Shown: one piece after another, positions 27,162 through 36,850 of the stretch | Layout of the letters: each line of letters opens with the position of its first letter | How positions within the stretch are numbered: position 1 is the first letter of the stretch | DNA from: Mesoflavibacter sp. | GTDB taxonomy: Bacteria; Pseudomonadota; Alphaproteobacteria; UBA8366; Aestuariispiraceae | Assembly (NCBI GenBank): GCA_017792345.1 | Contig: CP051228.1 | Coordinates: 4,494,148-4,558,147, forward strand | DNA length: 64,000 nucleotides | Direction of reading: 5' to 3' | Notes under the pieces: generated by a model | Seen by the model: the letters and a program-made list of their open reading frames with translations, nothing else | The model's database searches: none | Told to the model about the DNA's origin: nothing | Position numbers and translations under genes: made by a program

Positions 27162-28133
27162 TTAGAGCTTGATCCAATCCTTGCGCGCGAAGTCGTGGAC
27201 GGTTTCGATCTTGCGGACCGTTCCGGTGGACGAGCGCATCACCAACGACTGGGTCCGGGCCCCGCCTTCGGTCATTTCGACGCCGCGCAGCAGATTGCCG
27301 TCGGTGACGCCGGTCGCCGCGAAGATCACATCGCCCGCCGCCAGTTCCTTCATGTCGTATTTGCGGTTCAGATCGACAATGCCGATACGCTCCGCCCGGG
27401 CTTTTTCCTCGTCATTGCGGAACAGCAGGCGGCCCTGGAACTGGCCGCCGATGCAGCGCAGCGCGGCACAGGCCAGCACGCCTTCCGGCGCGCCGCCGGA
27501 CCCCATATAGACATCGATGCCGCTATTGGCCTGGCTGGTCGCCATCACGCCGTAGACGTCGCCGTCACCGATCAGGTTGATCCCGGCGCCCGCCTCGCGC
27601 ACCGCCTTGATCAGGTCGGCATGACGCGGACGGTCCAGGATGCAGACCATCAGGTCGGAAATCTTGCAGCGCTTGGCTTCCGCGACGCGGCGCAGGTTCG
27701 TCGCCGGCGTGTCGTCCAGGTCGATGATATTCGACGGCAGGCCGCCGCCGACCGCGATTTTGTCCATGTAGACGTCGGGTGCGTGCAGCATCTTGCCGTC
27801 TTCGGCGAAGGCGATGACCGCCAGCGCGTTCGGCAGGCCCTTTGCAGTGATCGTCGTCCCTTCCAGCGGGTCCAGGGCGATGTCGACGCGCGGGCCGGTA
27901 CCGGTGCCGACTTCCTCGCCGATATACAGCATCGGTGCTTCGTCGCGCTCGCCCTCGCCGATCACGATGCGGCCGCGAATGTCCAGGCGGTTCAGGGCGG
28001 TGCGCATGGCGTCCACCGCGGCCTGATCCGCCGCGTGATTGTCGCCGCGCCCGCGCCAGGCCCAGGCCGCGATCGCCGCCGCTTCCGATACACGGGCGGC
28101 GTCCAGCACCAAGTTACGATCCATATTCGCCAT
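27162..28133 (-). CDS. glpX: Class II fructose-1,6-bisphosphatase GlpX
   Basis: Hydrolyses fructose-1,6-bisphosphate (often also sedoheptulose-1,7-bisphosphate) in gluconeogenesis. The 323-residue protein has the metal-binding segments IGEGERDEAPMLYIGE and DIALDPLEGTTI, and later MGSGGAPEGVLACAAL, all typical of GlpX. A gluconeogenic phosphatase fits the cell's capacity to grow on glycerol, though the gene is 17 kb from the glp locus. It lies in the operon with hom (67 bp gap) and recJ. Confidence 0.95.
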   Translation of the reverse strand: MANMDRNLVLDAARVSEAAAIAAWAWRGRGDNHAADQAAVDAMRTALNRLDIRGRIVIGEGERDEAPMLYIGEEVGTGTGPRVDIALDPLEGTTITAKGLPNALAVIAFAEDGKMLHAPDVYMDKIAVGGGLPSNIIDLDDTPATNLRRVAEAKRCKISDLMVCILDRPRHADLIKAVREAGAGINLIGDGDVYGVMATSQANSGIDVYMGSGGAPEGVLACAALRCIGGQFQGRLLFRNDEEKARAERIGIVDLNRKYDMKELAAGDVIFAATGVTDGNLLRGVEMTEGGARTQSLVMRSSTGTVRKIETVHDFARKDWIKL

Positions 28134-28200
28134 CGTCTTTCCTCTCAGTATCTCTCTTCGGCCGCGGCTAACGGACGGCCGTTGGGTCTTCGATGCCGGA

Positions 28201-29490
28201 TCAGCGTTCGATCCGGATCATATGCGGCGGTTCGATGACCGCGTCGAGTTGCCCGATCCGGTCGAGCGCGCGGGTCATCCGCGCCTCGTCGGTTTCATGC
28301 AATGTCAGTACGACGTCCACGGGCTCGTTTGGGTCCCGTCCGCGTTGAATAATTGATTCCATGGAGACGTTCTCATCGCGCAGGGCCGCCGTGACGCCCG
28401 CGATGACACCGGGCCGGTCGAAGACGCGCAGCCGGACGTAATAGGCCCCGTGCCGGTGCCCGATCGGCAGGCTGGATGCGGGCTTCAGGCGATCGACCGG
28501 CACGCCGAAGACCGGCGCCATGCGGCCGGCCGCGATATCCATGACGTCGCCGACCACGGCGGAGGCCGTCGGCCCCGCCCCGGCGCCGCGCCCTTCCAGA
28601 ACGGAGGTTCCGACCGCGTCGCCTTCGGTCACCACCGCGTTGAACACGCCTTCGACTCCGGCGATCGGCGCGTCGGCGGGGACCAGAACGGGATGGACCC
28701 GCTGCATTACGCCGTCCTCACCGTCCGACGCCATGCCCAGCAGTTTGACCCGGTAGCCCAGTTCCTCGGCATACTGGATATCGGCAGCGGCGATACGGCC
28801 GATCCCTTCGATATGCACGCCGTCGAAATCGACATCGCGTCCGAAGGCCAGCGCCGCCAGGATGGCCAGCTTATGCGCCGCGTCGATCCCATCGACATCG
28901 AATGTCGGATCGGCCTCCGCATAGCCCAGATGCTGGGCCTCTGCCAGAACGTCGGCATAGGCGCGGCCGGTGTCGCGCATGGTCGACAGGATGTAGTTGC
29001 AGGTGCCGTTCAGGATGCCCTGAACGCTGAGAATGCGGTTTCCGGCCAGCCCCTCACGCAGGGCCTTGATGATCGGAATGCCGCCCGCGACCGCCGCTTC
29101 GTAGTTCAGCGCCAGCCCTTTCGCCTCGGCCCGGCGGGCCAATTCCGCGCCGTGCACAGCGATCAGCGCCTTGTTGGCGGTTACGACATGACGGCCGGCA
29201 TCCAATGCCGCTTCGCACGCTTCTTTCGCAATGCCTTCACTGCCGCCGATCAGTTCGACGACCAGGTCGCAATCGGCCTCCCGGGCCATGTCGACCGCAT
29301 TGTCATACCAGGCCATACCGGAGATATCGCAGTCCCGGTTGCGGGTCCGGTCGCGCGCGGAAACGGCGGTCACCGTGACCGGACGCCCGCAGCGCATCGC
29401 GATCAGGTCGCCCTGACGCGCCAGCAGGGAGACAACCCCCGCCCCCACGGTGCCCAACCCGGCAACGGCAATTTTCAACGCTTCGGCCAT
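28201..29490 (-). CDS. hom: Homoserine dehydrogenase
   Basis: Reduces aspartate semialdehyde to homoserine with NAD(P)H, feeding threonine and methionine synthesis. The 429-residue protein has the nucleotide-binding GLGTVGAGVVSLL at residue 11, VVTANKALIA, the catalytic-domain motif GILNGTCNYILSTM with YAEADPTFDVDGIDAAHK, and a C-terminal ACT domain (YYVRLRVFDRPGVIAGVTAALRD) for feedback control. It is 19 bp downstream of the aminotransferase gene. Confidence 0.96.
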   Translation of the reverse strand: MAEALKIAVAGLGTVGAGVVSLLARQGDLIAMRCGRPVTVTAVSARDRTRNRDCDISGMAWYDNAVDMAREADCDLVVELIGGSEGIAKEACEAALDAGRHVVTANKALIAVHGAELARRAEAKGLALNYEAAVAGGIPIIKALREGLAGNRILSVQGILNGTCNYILSTMRDTGRAYADVLAEAQHLGYAEADPTFDVDGIDAAHKLAILAALAFGRDVDFDGVHIEGIGRIAAADIQYAEELGYRVKLLGMASDGEDGVMQRVHPVLVPADAPIAGVEGVFNAVVTEGDAVGTSVLEGRGAGAGPTASAVVGDVMDIAAGRMAPVFGVPVDRLKPASSLPIGHRHGAYYVRLRVFDRPGVIAGVTAALRDENVSMESIIQRGRDPNEPVDVVLTLHETDEARMTRALDRIGQLDAVIEPPHMIRIER

Positions 29491-29509
29491 CGATATCCCC
29501 TACCCTCTT

Positions 29510-30718
29510 CTATTCGTCCGCGGCCAGGAATCCGCGAATGTTGCGCAGCGCCTGCCGGATGCGCTGGGTATTCTCTACCAGCCCGAAACGCAAGTATCCC
29601 TCGCCGTATTCACCGAAGCCGACGCCCGGCGCGACGGCGACATCCGCCTTTTCCAACAGCAGTTTGGCGAATTCCAGCGAGCCCATATTGCTGAACCGTT
29701 CCGGCAGCGGCGCCCAGACGAACATGGTCGCTTCCGGCGACGGCACCTTCCATCCCGCCTTGTTCAGCCCTTCGACCAGAACATCCCGGCGTTCCTTGTA
29801 GAGCGCACGCACCTGGTCGACACAATCCTGCGGTCCGTTCATCGCGGCGGTTGCTGCGACCTGGATCGGCGTGAACGCGCCGTAATCGACATAGGATTTG
29901 ATCCGCGCCAACGCCGCGATCAGCTTCTTGTTGCCCGCCGCGAACCCGATCCGCCAGCCCGGCATCGAATAGGTCTTGCTGAGAGAAGTGAACTCCACTG
30001 CGATGTCTCGCGCATGCGGGATCTGCAGGATGGAAGGCGGCGGAACATCGCCGAAATAGATCTCGGAATAGGCGATGTCCGACAGGATGTAGATGTCGTG
30101 ATACTTGCAGAAATCCACGACCTCTTCATAGAAGTCGAGGTCGACGCATTGCGCCGTCGGATTCTGCGGAAAGTTCAGGACCACGGCCAGCGGCTTCGGA
30201 ATCGAATGCGCGACGGCGCGGCTCAATGCGTCCATGAAGTTCTGCCGGAAGACCGACAGTGGCTGGTCCATTTCGCCGCCCGCCGGCAGGCTGCGGATCG
30301 CGCCGCCGGCGATGATGAAGCCGAAACTGTGGATCGGATAACAGGGGTTCGGCACCAGCACGACATCGCCCGGGCTGGTAATCGCCTGCGCCAGGTTCGC
30401 CAGGCCTTCCTTGGAGCCCAAGGTGACGATCGCTTCCGATTCCGGGTCGATCGCGACATTGAAGCGGCGCTCGTAATAGGCGCTCAAGGCCTTGCGCAGC
30501 CCCGGAATACCCCGGCTGGTCGAATAGCGATGGGTACGCGGGTCGCGCACGGCCTCCACCATCTTGTCGACGATATGCTGCGGTGTCGGGGAATCCGGGT
30601 TCCCCATGCCGAAGTCGATGACATCCGCACCGTCCTGCCGCAATTGGGCCTTGGCGGCGTTTACTTCGGCGAAGACATACGGGGGGAGACGGCGAATACG
30701 GTGAAATTGATCGTTCAC
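29510..30718 (-). CDS. alaC: PLP-dependent aminotransferase, AlaC-like
   Basis: A 402-residue class I/II aminotransferase. The PLP lysine lies in SLSKTYSMPGWRIGF, and the substrate-binding GMGNPDSPTP and VLNFPQNPTAQ segments are present. The closest family is AlaC (glutamate-pyruvate transaminase); such proteins are often labelled LL-diaminopimelate or aspartate aminotransferase. Adjacency to hom makes an amino-acid role likely. First gene of the operon hom-glpX-recJ. Confidence 0.88.
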   Translation of the reverse strand: MNDQFHRIRRLPPYVFAEVNAAKAQLRQDGADVIDFGMGNPDSPTPQHIVDKMVEAVRDPRTHRYSTSRGIPGLRKALSAYYERRFNVAIDPESEAIVTLGSKEGLANLAQAITSPGDVVLVPNPCYPIHSFGFIIAGGAIRSLPAGGEMDQPLSVFRQNFMDALSRAVAHSIPKPLAVVLNFPQNPTAQCVDLDFYEEVVDFCKYHDIYILSDIAYSEIYFGDVPPPSILQIPHARDIAVEFTSLSKTYSMPGWRIGFAAGNKKLIAALARIKSYVDYGAFTPIQVAATAAMNGPQDCVDQVRALYKERRDVLVEGLNKAGWKVPSPEATMFVWAPLPERFSNMGSLEFAKLLLEKADVAVAPGVGFGEYGEGYLRFGLVENTQRIRQALRNIRGFLAADE

Positions 30719-30879
30719 CTGGCTGATCCTTAATTCGGGCGTAACGGCTGAAGTCCGGCGAAATAACCGGCCCCCGTGTCATACCGGACGCGACCGCCCG
30801 AATAAACGCCTATTCTGTGTTAATTGCGTGGTGACCACTGGAATTTGCAGGGTGAACTGAACTGTCCGGCACCAATCGG

Positions 30880-32139
30880 TCAGGAAGAGACCTGAACCAC
30901 GCCGCGTGCGACCAAATCATCAATATCGTCGCGCGACAGGCCCAGAACACTCTCCAGAATATCGGCGCTGTCCTGCCCCAGAACCGGGGCCGCCCGGTCG
31001 CTGACCGGGGCATCGCCGTCAAACCGGATCGGACTGGACACGGTCGGGACCGAGCCGAGCGTCGCATGGGGCAGATCGCGAACCAGACCGCGCGCCACCG
31101 CATGCGGATCAGCGAACACTTCCTGGATGGTATTGATCGGTCCGCAGGGTACGCCGACGGCCTTCAAGGCCTCCAGCCAATCGTCCCGCATCCGGCCACG
31201 CAGCACCGGTTCCAGCATCGCGCTCAAAGTGACCCGGTTGGCGACGCGGGCGGAGTTCGTCGCGTAGTCGGGGTCATCCGGCAAATCGCTCAAGCCCGCG
31301 ACCTGGCAGAACTTTCGGAACTGCCCGTCATTCCCCACCGCCAGGATCAAATGCCCGTCGGCGGCGGCGTAGGTTTCATAGGGCGCGATATTCGGGTGCT
31401 TATTACCCATCCGGACCGGCGATTGACCGCTGATCAGATAGTTCATCGCCTGATTGGCGAGGCTTGCGGCGCAGACATCGTAGAGGGCCAGATCGACATG
31501 TCTTCCCTTGCCGGTCCGATGACGCTCCGCCAGTGCGGCCAAAATGGCAATGGCGGCGTTCAGACCGGTCAGGATATCCACCACCGCGACCCCGACCTTG
31601 GTCGGCGCGCCGCCCGGCTGGTCGTCGCCGGGGCCGGTAATGCTCATCAGACCGGCCATGCCCTGGATCATCAGATCGTATCCGGCCTGGGACGCGCGAG
31701 GCCCGCTTTGCCCGAACCCGGTGATAGAACAGACAATCAGGCGCGGATTGATCTCGTGCAGGGACGCCGGATCCAAGCCGTAGCGCGCAAGGTCGCCGAC
31801 CTTGAAATTCTCGATCAGAATGTCGCTATCGGCCGCCAGTTTGCGGACCAGCGCGGCCCCGTCCGGCGATTTCAGATCGATGGCGAGGGACTTCTTGCCC
31901 CGGTTCGCCCCCATGAAATAGGCCGCTTCGCCGCGACCGTCTTCGCCCTCGGCCTTGGCATAGGGCGGTCCCCAGCCGCGCGTGTCATCGCCGCTGCCCG
32001 GCCGTTCTATCTTGATCACCTCGGCGCCCAGATCGGCCAGCATCTGGGCGGTCCAGGGTCCTGCCAGGATGCGCGACAGGTCCAGGACACGCACGCCCTT
32101 CAAGGGGGCGGGCGGCGATGCGGGGGTATCGGCGGTCAT
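30880..32139 (-). CDS. CaiB/BaiF family (class III) CoA-transferase
   Basis: A 419-residue protein beginning with LKGVRVLDLSRILAGPWTAQMLADLGAEVIKIE, the family N-terminus. The catalytic Asp is expected in QAGYDLMIQGMAGLM. It moves CoA between carboxylic acids; the substrate is not evident. The ATG is 6 bp after the stop of the OmpA-type lipoprotein gene, so they may be co-transcribed although functionally unrelated. Confidence 0.9.
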   Translation of the reverse strand: MTADTPASPPAPLKGVRVLDLSRILAGPWTAQMLADLGAEVIKIERPGSGDDTRGWGPPYAKAEGEDGRGEAAYFMGANRGKKSLAIDLKSPDGAALVRKLAADSDILIENFKVGDLARYGLDPASLHEINPRLIVCSITGFGQSGPRASQAGYDLMIQGMAGLMSITGPGDDQPGGAPTKVGVAVVDILTGLNAAIAILAALAERHRTGKGRHVDLALYDVCAASLANQAMNYLISGQSPVRMGNKHPNIAPYETYAAADGHLILAVGNDGQFRKFCQVAGLSDLPDDPDYATNSARVANRVTLSAMLEPVLRGRMRDDWLEALKAVGVPCGPINTIQEVFADPHAVARGLVRDLPHATLGSVPTVSSPIRFDGDAPVSDRAAPVLGQDSADILESVLGLSRDDIDDLVARGVVQVSS

Positions 32140-32145
32140 GGGACC

Positions 32146-33264
32146 TCAATACTGCAGGAAGATTTCGGCCCGGCGATTTCCGGCCTCACCGGCCTGGGTT
32201 TCTTCGGAATACTTCAGTTCCTGCGCACCACGCGCATCGACCACGATTTCCTGAAGCGGAACGCCGGACGCGACCAGGGCCTGACCGACCGCAGCCGCGC
32301 GGTCGAGCGAAACCTTGTAATTCACCAGCGCCTGTTCCGATTCCGACCCGGCCGCACCGGACCGGCTGGAATGACCGACGATGACAACGCGTTTCCCATC
32401 ATCGCGATTATAGATCTGCGCCACCTGTTGAAGGATGCCACGATCGCGCTCGGTCAAGGCAGCGCCGCCGCTGGGGAAATAGATCGTCGCAATCATTTGC
32501 GAGCGGGTCGGAATGGCGACCTGCGCCGCAGCGGCCGCACTCTGCCCGGACGGCGGCGCGACGGAAGGTGCAGCGCTGGGTGGCGGGGCCGCCGACGGTG
32601 TCGGCGCCGAAGAGGTGCTGGGCACCAGCGGTTGAGGCGTCGGTGCGGGCGTCGGAACCGGGGCCGGCGTCGGGGCAGGCGATGGCGCCGCGGCCGGAGC
32701 GGCGGCGGATTGCGCCGCGGTGCTGGGCTGCGGCACTGGCACGGCGCGCGGGACAGGTTGCGGGACCGGCGCCGGTTGCGGCGCAGCGGCCACCGACGGC
32801 TGAGGCACCGGAACGGGTTGGGGCGCGGGCGCGGGTTGCGGTGCTTGAACCGTCGAAGGGGCCTCCGGCGGCGGCGTGATGCTGCTGGCCGTCGGCGGCT
32901 CGGCGGGGGGCGCGGCCGGGTTCGGTGGCGTCGTCACCCGCAGCGGCGGCGATTCCTTGCGAATCACCTCGTCGGAATAGAGCGCGTTTTCGCGGTCTGC
33001 CGTGAGCACATCGGCCAGCGCCAGATACTCGCGTTTGATCGCCGGTTCCCCCGGCGCTTGCGGCACGGTTCCGATGGCAGGGTAATCCCCATCCTGACCC
33101 GGAATCGGTTTCGGTTCCGTATCCTCGGTGACCTCGGCATCGCTGTCGAACCAACTCACCGGATTGACTGCGTCGACGATGTCGCGGCTGGTCTCGCATG
33201 CCCCCAAAAACAGCGCGGACGCCGCTGCGATCGAAACCAGTCGTCCTAGATTGGAACCGTTCAT
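32146..33264 (-). CDS. OmpA-family lipoprotein with a Pro/Ala-rich linker
   Basis: The start at 33264 (MNGSNLGRL) gives 372 residues and places a lipobox LFLGAC at about residue 20, so Cys would be acylated. A disordered Pro-Ala-Gln-Val linker occupies about residues 125-235. The C-terminal OmpA-like peptidoglycan-binding domain follows: ATIYFPSGGAALTERD, VVIVGHSSRSG and SLDRAAAVGQALVASGV, with GNRRAEIFLQY at the end. It likely tethers the outer membrane to peptidoglycan. Two further in-frame ATGs lie 4 and 10 codons upstream. Confidence 0.87.
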   Translation of the reverse strand: MNGSNLGRLVSIAAASALFLGACETSRDIVDAVNPVSWFDSDAEVTEDTEPKPIPGQDGDYPAIGTVPQAPGEPAIKREYLALADVLTADRENALYSDEVIRKESPPLRVTTPPNPAAPPAEPPTASSITPPPEAPSTVQAPQPAPAPQPVPVPQPSVAAAPQPAPVPQPVPRAVPVPQPSTAAQSAAAPAAAPSPAPTPAPVPTPAPTPQPLVPSTSSAPTPSAAPPPSAAPSVAPPSGQSAAAAAQVAIPTRSQMIATIYFPSGGAALTERDRGILQQVAQIYNRDDGKRVVIVGHSSRSGAAGSESEQALVNYKVSLDRAAAVGQALVASGVPLQEIVVDARGAQELKYSEETQAGEAGNRRAEIFLQY

Positions 33265-33619
33265 AAACCCCACCATTGTCTCCATGGCCGGCAATTCGCC
33301 ATGTCGTTCGTCACGTCACTCGTTTTGCCGTTCGTCATCCGCTGCCGAAAGCGTCTGATCAGCGGGCGCGCATCATAAGCGGCGTGCCCTGCCCCGGCAA
33401 CCGAACCCTAAGGTTTCACCGGGGTTACCGACGCGTGAAGGTTGCGGCATTTCCGCACCCGCTGCCTTGTGCCATTGGGTTTGATATCGCACTGCAGTAG
33501 GCGGATGCCAGGGTAGTAAACGGGGAGTCGCCCCCTGCCGTCTACCCGAATGCGTTCTGTTCATGCTATGCCTTGATGGCAATAACAATCGCGCCGAGCG
33601 AGGAAGGGAGCCCGAGTTC
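33265..33619. other. Intergenic region, OmpA lipoprotein / phaC
   Basis: A 355-bp gap between divergent genes. It must hold both promoters, but no clear -35/-10 pair, operator or RNA structure was recognised. A purine-rich ribosome site (GAGGAAGGGAG) lies just before phaC. Open frames here have no recognisable protein features. Confidence 0.5.
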
Positions 33620-35440
33620 ATGAGTGATCAGTCCTCCGGTCAGTCCGACCCCAACAACTGGCCCGACCCCGTCGAATGGTCCCGCAACATGTCGGCCATC
33701 GCCGAACGCAGCCAACGCCTGGTTCAGGATTTCCTGGCCCGCCAGCAGAAGGACGGCGAAAGCCCGCTGGGTCACGGCGATCCATTGAATATCGGCCAGA
33801 CCTTCCTGGAGATGACCCAGGCGATGATGCTGAACCCCGGCGCGGTCATGCAGGCGAATTTCAATCTGTGGTCCGATTACATGAACCTCTGGGCGTCGAC
33901 CACGCGCAAGATGCTGGGGCAGGACGGCGAGACGCTGATCGAACCGGCACGCGACGACCGCCGCTTCAAGGACGCGAGCTGGTCCGAGAACGCGCTGTTC
34001 GACTATATCAAACAATCCTATCTGCTGACCGCGCGGTGGATGCAGTCCACGGTCCACGATGTCGAGGGCCTGGACGACAAGACCATGAAGAAGGTCGATT
34101 TCTATACCCGCCAGTTCGCCGATGCGATGGCGCCGACCAACTTCCTGATGACCAATCCCGAAGTGCTGCGCGAGACCCTGGACACCAAGGGCGACAATCT
34201 GGTGCGCGGCCTGGAGAACATGCTGACCGATTTGGAGAAGGGCAAAGGCAAGCTGCGCATCTCCATGACCGACGCGGACGCGTTCGAGGTCGGCGGCAAT
34301 ATCGCGACCTCCCCCGGGCAGGTCGTCTATCAGAACGACTTGATTCAGTTGATTCAGTACGCCCCGACCACGGAAACGGTCCATAAGGTGCCGCTGCTGA
34401 TCGTCCCACCCTGGATCAACAAATTCTACATTCTGGATCTGCGCGAGAAGAACAGCTTCATCAAATGGGCTGTCGGCCAGGGCTTGACGGTCTTCGTCAT
34501 CTCCTGGGTCAATCCGGACCGCGAACTCGCCAACAAATCCTTCAGCGACTACATGCTGGAAGGTCCACTGGCCGCGATCGATCAGATCAAGACGATAACC
34601 GGCGAACCGGCGGTCAACATGATCGGCTATTGCCTGGGCGGGACGCTGACGGCCGCGACCCTCGCCTATCTTCAGGCGAAAGGGCAGCAGAACAAGGTCA
34701 AGTCGGTCACCTATTTCACGACCATGATCGATTTCGCCGAGGCCGGGGAGTTGGAAGTCTTCATCGACGAGGAGCAGCTCGCCGCGCTTGAAGCGAAGAT
34801 GAACGAGCGCGGCTATCTGGAAGGGTCGGAAATGGCCACGACCTTCAACATGCTGCGCGCCAACGACCTGATCTGGTCCTTTGTGGTGAACAACTATCTG
34901 ATGGGTAAGGATCCCTTCCCCTTCGACTTGTTGTACTGGAACAGCGATTCCACGCGCATGCCGGCCGCCATGCATTCCTTCTATCTGCGCAAGATGTATC
35001 TCGAGAACGCCCTGATCGAACCGGGCGGCATCGAACTGGACGGCGTGCCGATCGACCTGACAACCATCAAGACGCCAAGTTTCGTGCTGTCGACGCGCGA
35101 AGATCACATCGCGCCGTGGAAATCGACCTATGCCGCCGTGAATACCTATGGTGGGCCGGTCAAGTTCTGTCTGGCCGGATCGGGCCATATCGCCGGGGTC
35201 ATCAATCCGCCAAATCCCGAAAAGCCGAAATACGGATACTGGCTCTATAACCGTAAGGTGAAAGACCCGGATGCCTGGCTGGAGAAGGCGACCCAGCACG
35301 AAGGGTCCTGGTGGCCGGAATGGAAAAGCTGGTTGGAGAAATCGGCCGGCGCCCAGATCGAAGCCCGCGAGCCCGGCTGCGGTAAGGTGAAACCCATCGA
35401 GCCCGCGCCTGGGTCCTATGTGAAGGCGAGGATCACATAA
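33620..35440 (+). CDS. phaC: Class I poly(3-hydroxyalkanoate) synthase
   Basis: Polymerises (R)-3-hydroxyacyl-CoA into storage polyester on granules. The start at 33620 (MSDQSSGQSD) follows an AGGAAGGGAG site and gives 606 residues, usual for class I. The lipase-like box GYCLGGT holds the nucleophile Cys338; Asp495 (REDHIAPW) and His523 (GSGHIAGV) complete the triad. No phaA, phaB, phasin or phaR gene lies beside it. Confidence 0.96.
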   Translation: MSDQSSGQSDPNNWPDPVEWSRNMSAIAERSQRLVQDFLARQQKDGESPLGHGDPLNIGQTFLEMTQAMMLNPGAVMQANFNLWSDYMNLWASTTRKMLGQDGETLIEPARDDRRFKDASWSENALFDYIKQSYLLTARWMQSTVHDVEGLDDKTMKKVDFYTRQFADAMAPTNFLMTNPEVLRETLDTKGDNLVRGLENMLTDLEKGKGKLRISMTDADAFEVGGNIATSPGQVVYQNDLIQLIQYAPTTETVHKVPLLIVPPWINKFYILDLREKNSFIKWAVGQGLTVFVISWVNPDRELANKSFSDYMLEGPLAAIDQIKTITGEPAVNMIGYCLGGTLTAATLAYLQAKGQQNKVKSVTYFTTMIDFAEAGELEVFIDEEQLAALEAKMNERGYLEGSEMATTFNMLRANDLIWSFVVNNYLMGKDPFPFDLLYWNSDSTRMPAAMHSFYLRKMYLENALIEPGGIELDGVPIDLTTIKTPSFVLSTREDHIAPWKSTYAAVNTYGGPVKFCLAGSGHIAGVINPPNPEKPKYGYWLYNRKVKDPDAWLEKATQHEGSWWPEWKSWLEKSAGAQIEAREPGCGKVKPIEPAPGSYVKARIT

Positions 35441-35539
35441 ACGCTCAAATTTATCTGACATTTTCGATATCCCAAACCGATCATTAACTATCTGCTGCCA
35501 TTCTCGACGAACAAGTTCGGTTCTAAAGGGAGTGGCGCA

Positions 35540-36691
35540 GTGGGCAGGTCGCTAATTCTGGATCGCGTCAGCGGTGAAACGTCGGGTGGGTTTTTGGACC
35601 AAGAGATTGTTCTGTTCGGACCGGGAGAGTCGGATTCCGGGCACAAGCTCCGAAGCGCCCTGTCGGCGGAGTTTGAGGTGTCCACCCCCAGGACATCCCT
35701 GGATTTCATACGCACGGTCGCCGAGTCCGAGGGCCGTTTCGCCTGCATCATTCTGGACATGACCGCTGCGCATGGGCGCAATCCGGAACTTGTCCTGAAG
35801 GACGTCATCCGAAACCTGGAAGGGCGCGCGGACGGGCCGAATGCGAAACTGATCGTTCTTTCCGAGGATATGGATCGGGCGGTCGCCATTCAGGAAAGTT
35901 TCCGGCGCGTCGATCAATCCATCGTCCGGCCGGACAATTGGGGCGACATTTACGCCGCCACGGCGGATGCCCTGACGGTTCGGGACGAGGTTTCTTGGGA
36001 AACCTTGAGCCCGGTTCAGCGGGGATTGTTGAAACAGACCCGCAGGAACATCGCGAAGCTTCAGGAATCCACGGCACAGGGCGCGGCCCTGGAGCAGGAG
36101 ATGCTGACCGACATTTCCGGCCAGTTGATCCGGGCGGCATCCGGCGGCGAACTGATCGGCGCCATGGATGCCTTGCGGTCGCACCATGCCGATACGTTCG
36201 GGCACAGCCTGAAAGTCGCCGGGTGGATGACCACATTCGGGCTGCATCTCGGCTTTCGAAAGTCGGACATGGAAGTCGTCGCGCAGGGCGGCCTTTGCCA
36301 CGATCTGGGCAAATGGGTCGTTCCCAACGAGATATTGTCATCCCCAAACCGTCTCACCCCGGAGGAATTGGAAATCATGCGCCGTCATCCGGATGGGGCG
36401 CGGGTGACCCTGGAAAAGACGGACTGGCTTTCCTTCCCGGTACGGGCCTGCATGGAAATGCACCATGAGAAACTGGACGGAACGGGCTATCCGTATGGAC
36501 TGAAGGGCGCGGAAATTCATGAGCTGGCGCTGATCTGCGCCATTGCCGATGTCTTCTCCGCCTTGACCGAACGCCGTTCCTATAAGGCGGCCATGTCCAA
36601 ACAGAAGGCCTTCAGCATCATGGACGAGATGGTTGCCGGCGGTCATCTCGACGGGGCCCTTATGGAGAAATTCAAGGAAGTGGCCAGTTGA
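35540..36691 (+). CDS. HD-GYP domain protein with a receiver-like N-terminus
   Basis: A 383-residue protein starting at a GTG 7 bp after AAAGGGAG. Residues about 20-145 look like a receiver domain (ACIILDMTAAHGR with Asp73), but the conserved Lys-Pro is Arg-Pro, so it is degenerate. The HD-GYP part has HDLGK (His254, Asp255) and HHEKLDGTGYP from residue 308. HD-GYP enzymes hydrolyse cyclic di-GMP; all signature residues are present, so activity is plausible. It follows phaC by 99 bp; co-regulation is possible but unproven. Confidence 0.9.
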   Translation: MGRSLILDRVSGETSGGFLDQEIVLFGPGESDSGHKLRSALSAEFEVSTPRTSLDFIRTVAESEGRFACIILDMTAAHGRNPELVLKDVIRNLEGRADGPNAKLIVLSEDMDRAVAIQESFRRVDQSIVRPDNWGDIYAATADALTVRDEVSWETLSPVQRGLLKQTRRNIAKLQESTAQGAALEQEMLTDISGQLIRAASGGELIGAMDALRSHHADTFGHSLKVAGWMTTFGLHLGFRKSDMEVVAQGGLCHDLGKWVVPNEILSSPNRLTPEELEIMRRHPDGARVTLEKTDWLSFPVRACMEMHHEKLDGTGYPYGLKGAEIHELALICAIADVFSALTERRSYKAAMSKQKAFSIMDEMVAGGHLDGALMEKFKEVAS

Positions 36692-36850
36692 CGGGCGATC
36701 AGTCGTAAGTCGACAGGCCGCACCACCAAGACGGCGGAAGACGGTTACAAGCGCACGCAAAGTCGTGAACTGACAAACATTCAAAAATGCCATAGTATAC
36801 GTGTGGATTCGCTTCCGGCTCCCTCTGATAACTGAAAGGGAGGTATCGAG

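Noticed and set aside
33563-35461. 631-codon minus-strand frame opposite phaC
   Set aside because: A shadow of phaC; it has no recognisable domain, and the plus strand carries the complete synthase catalytic triad.
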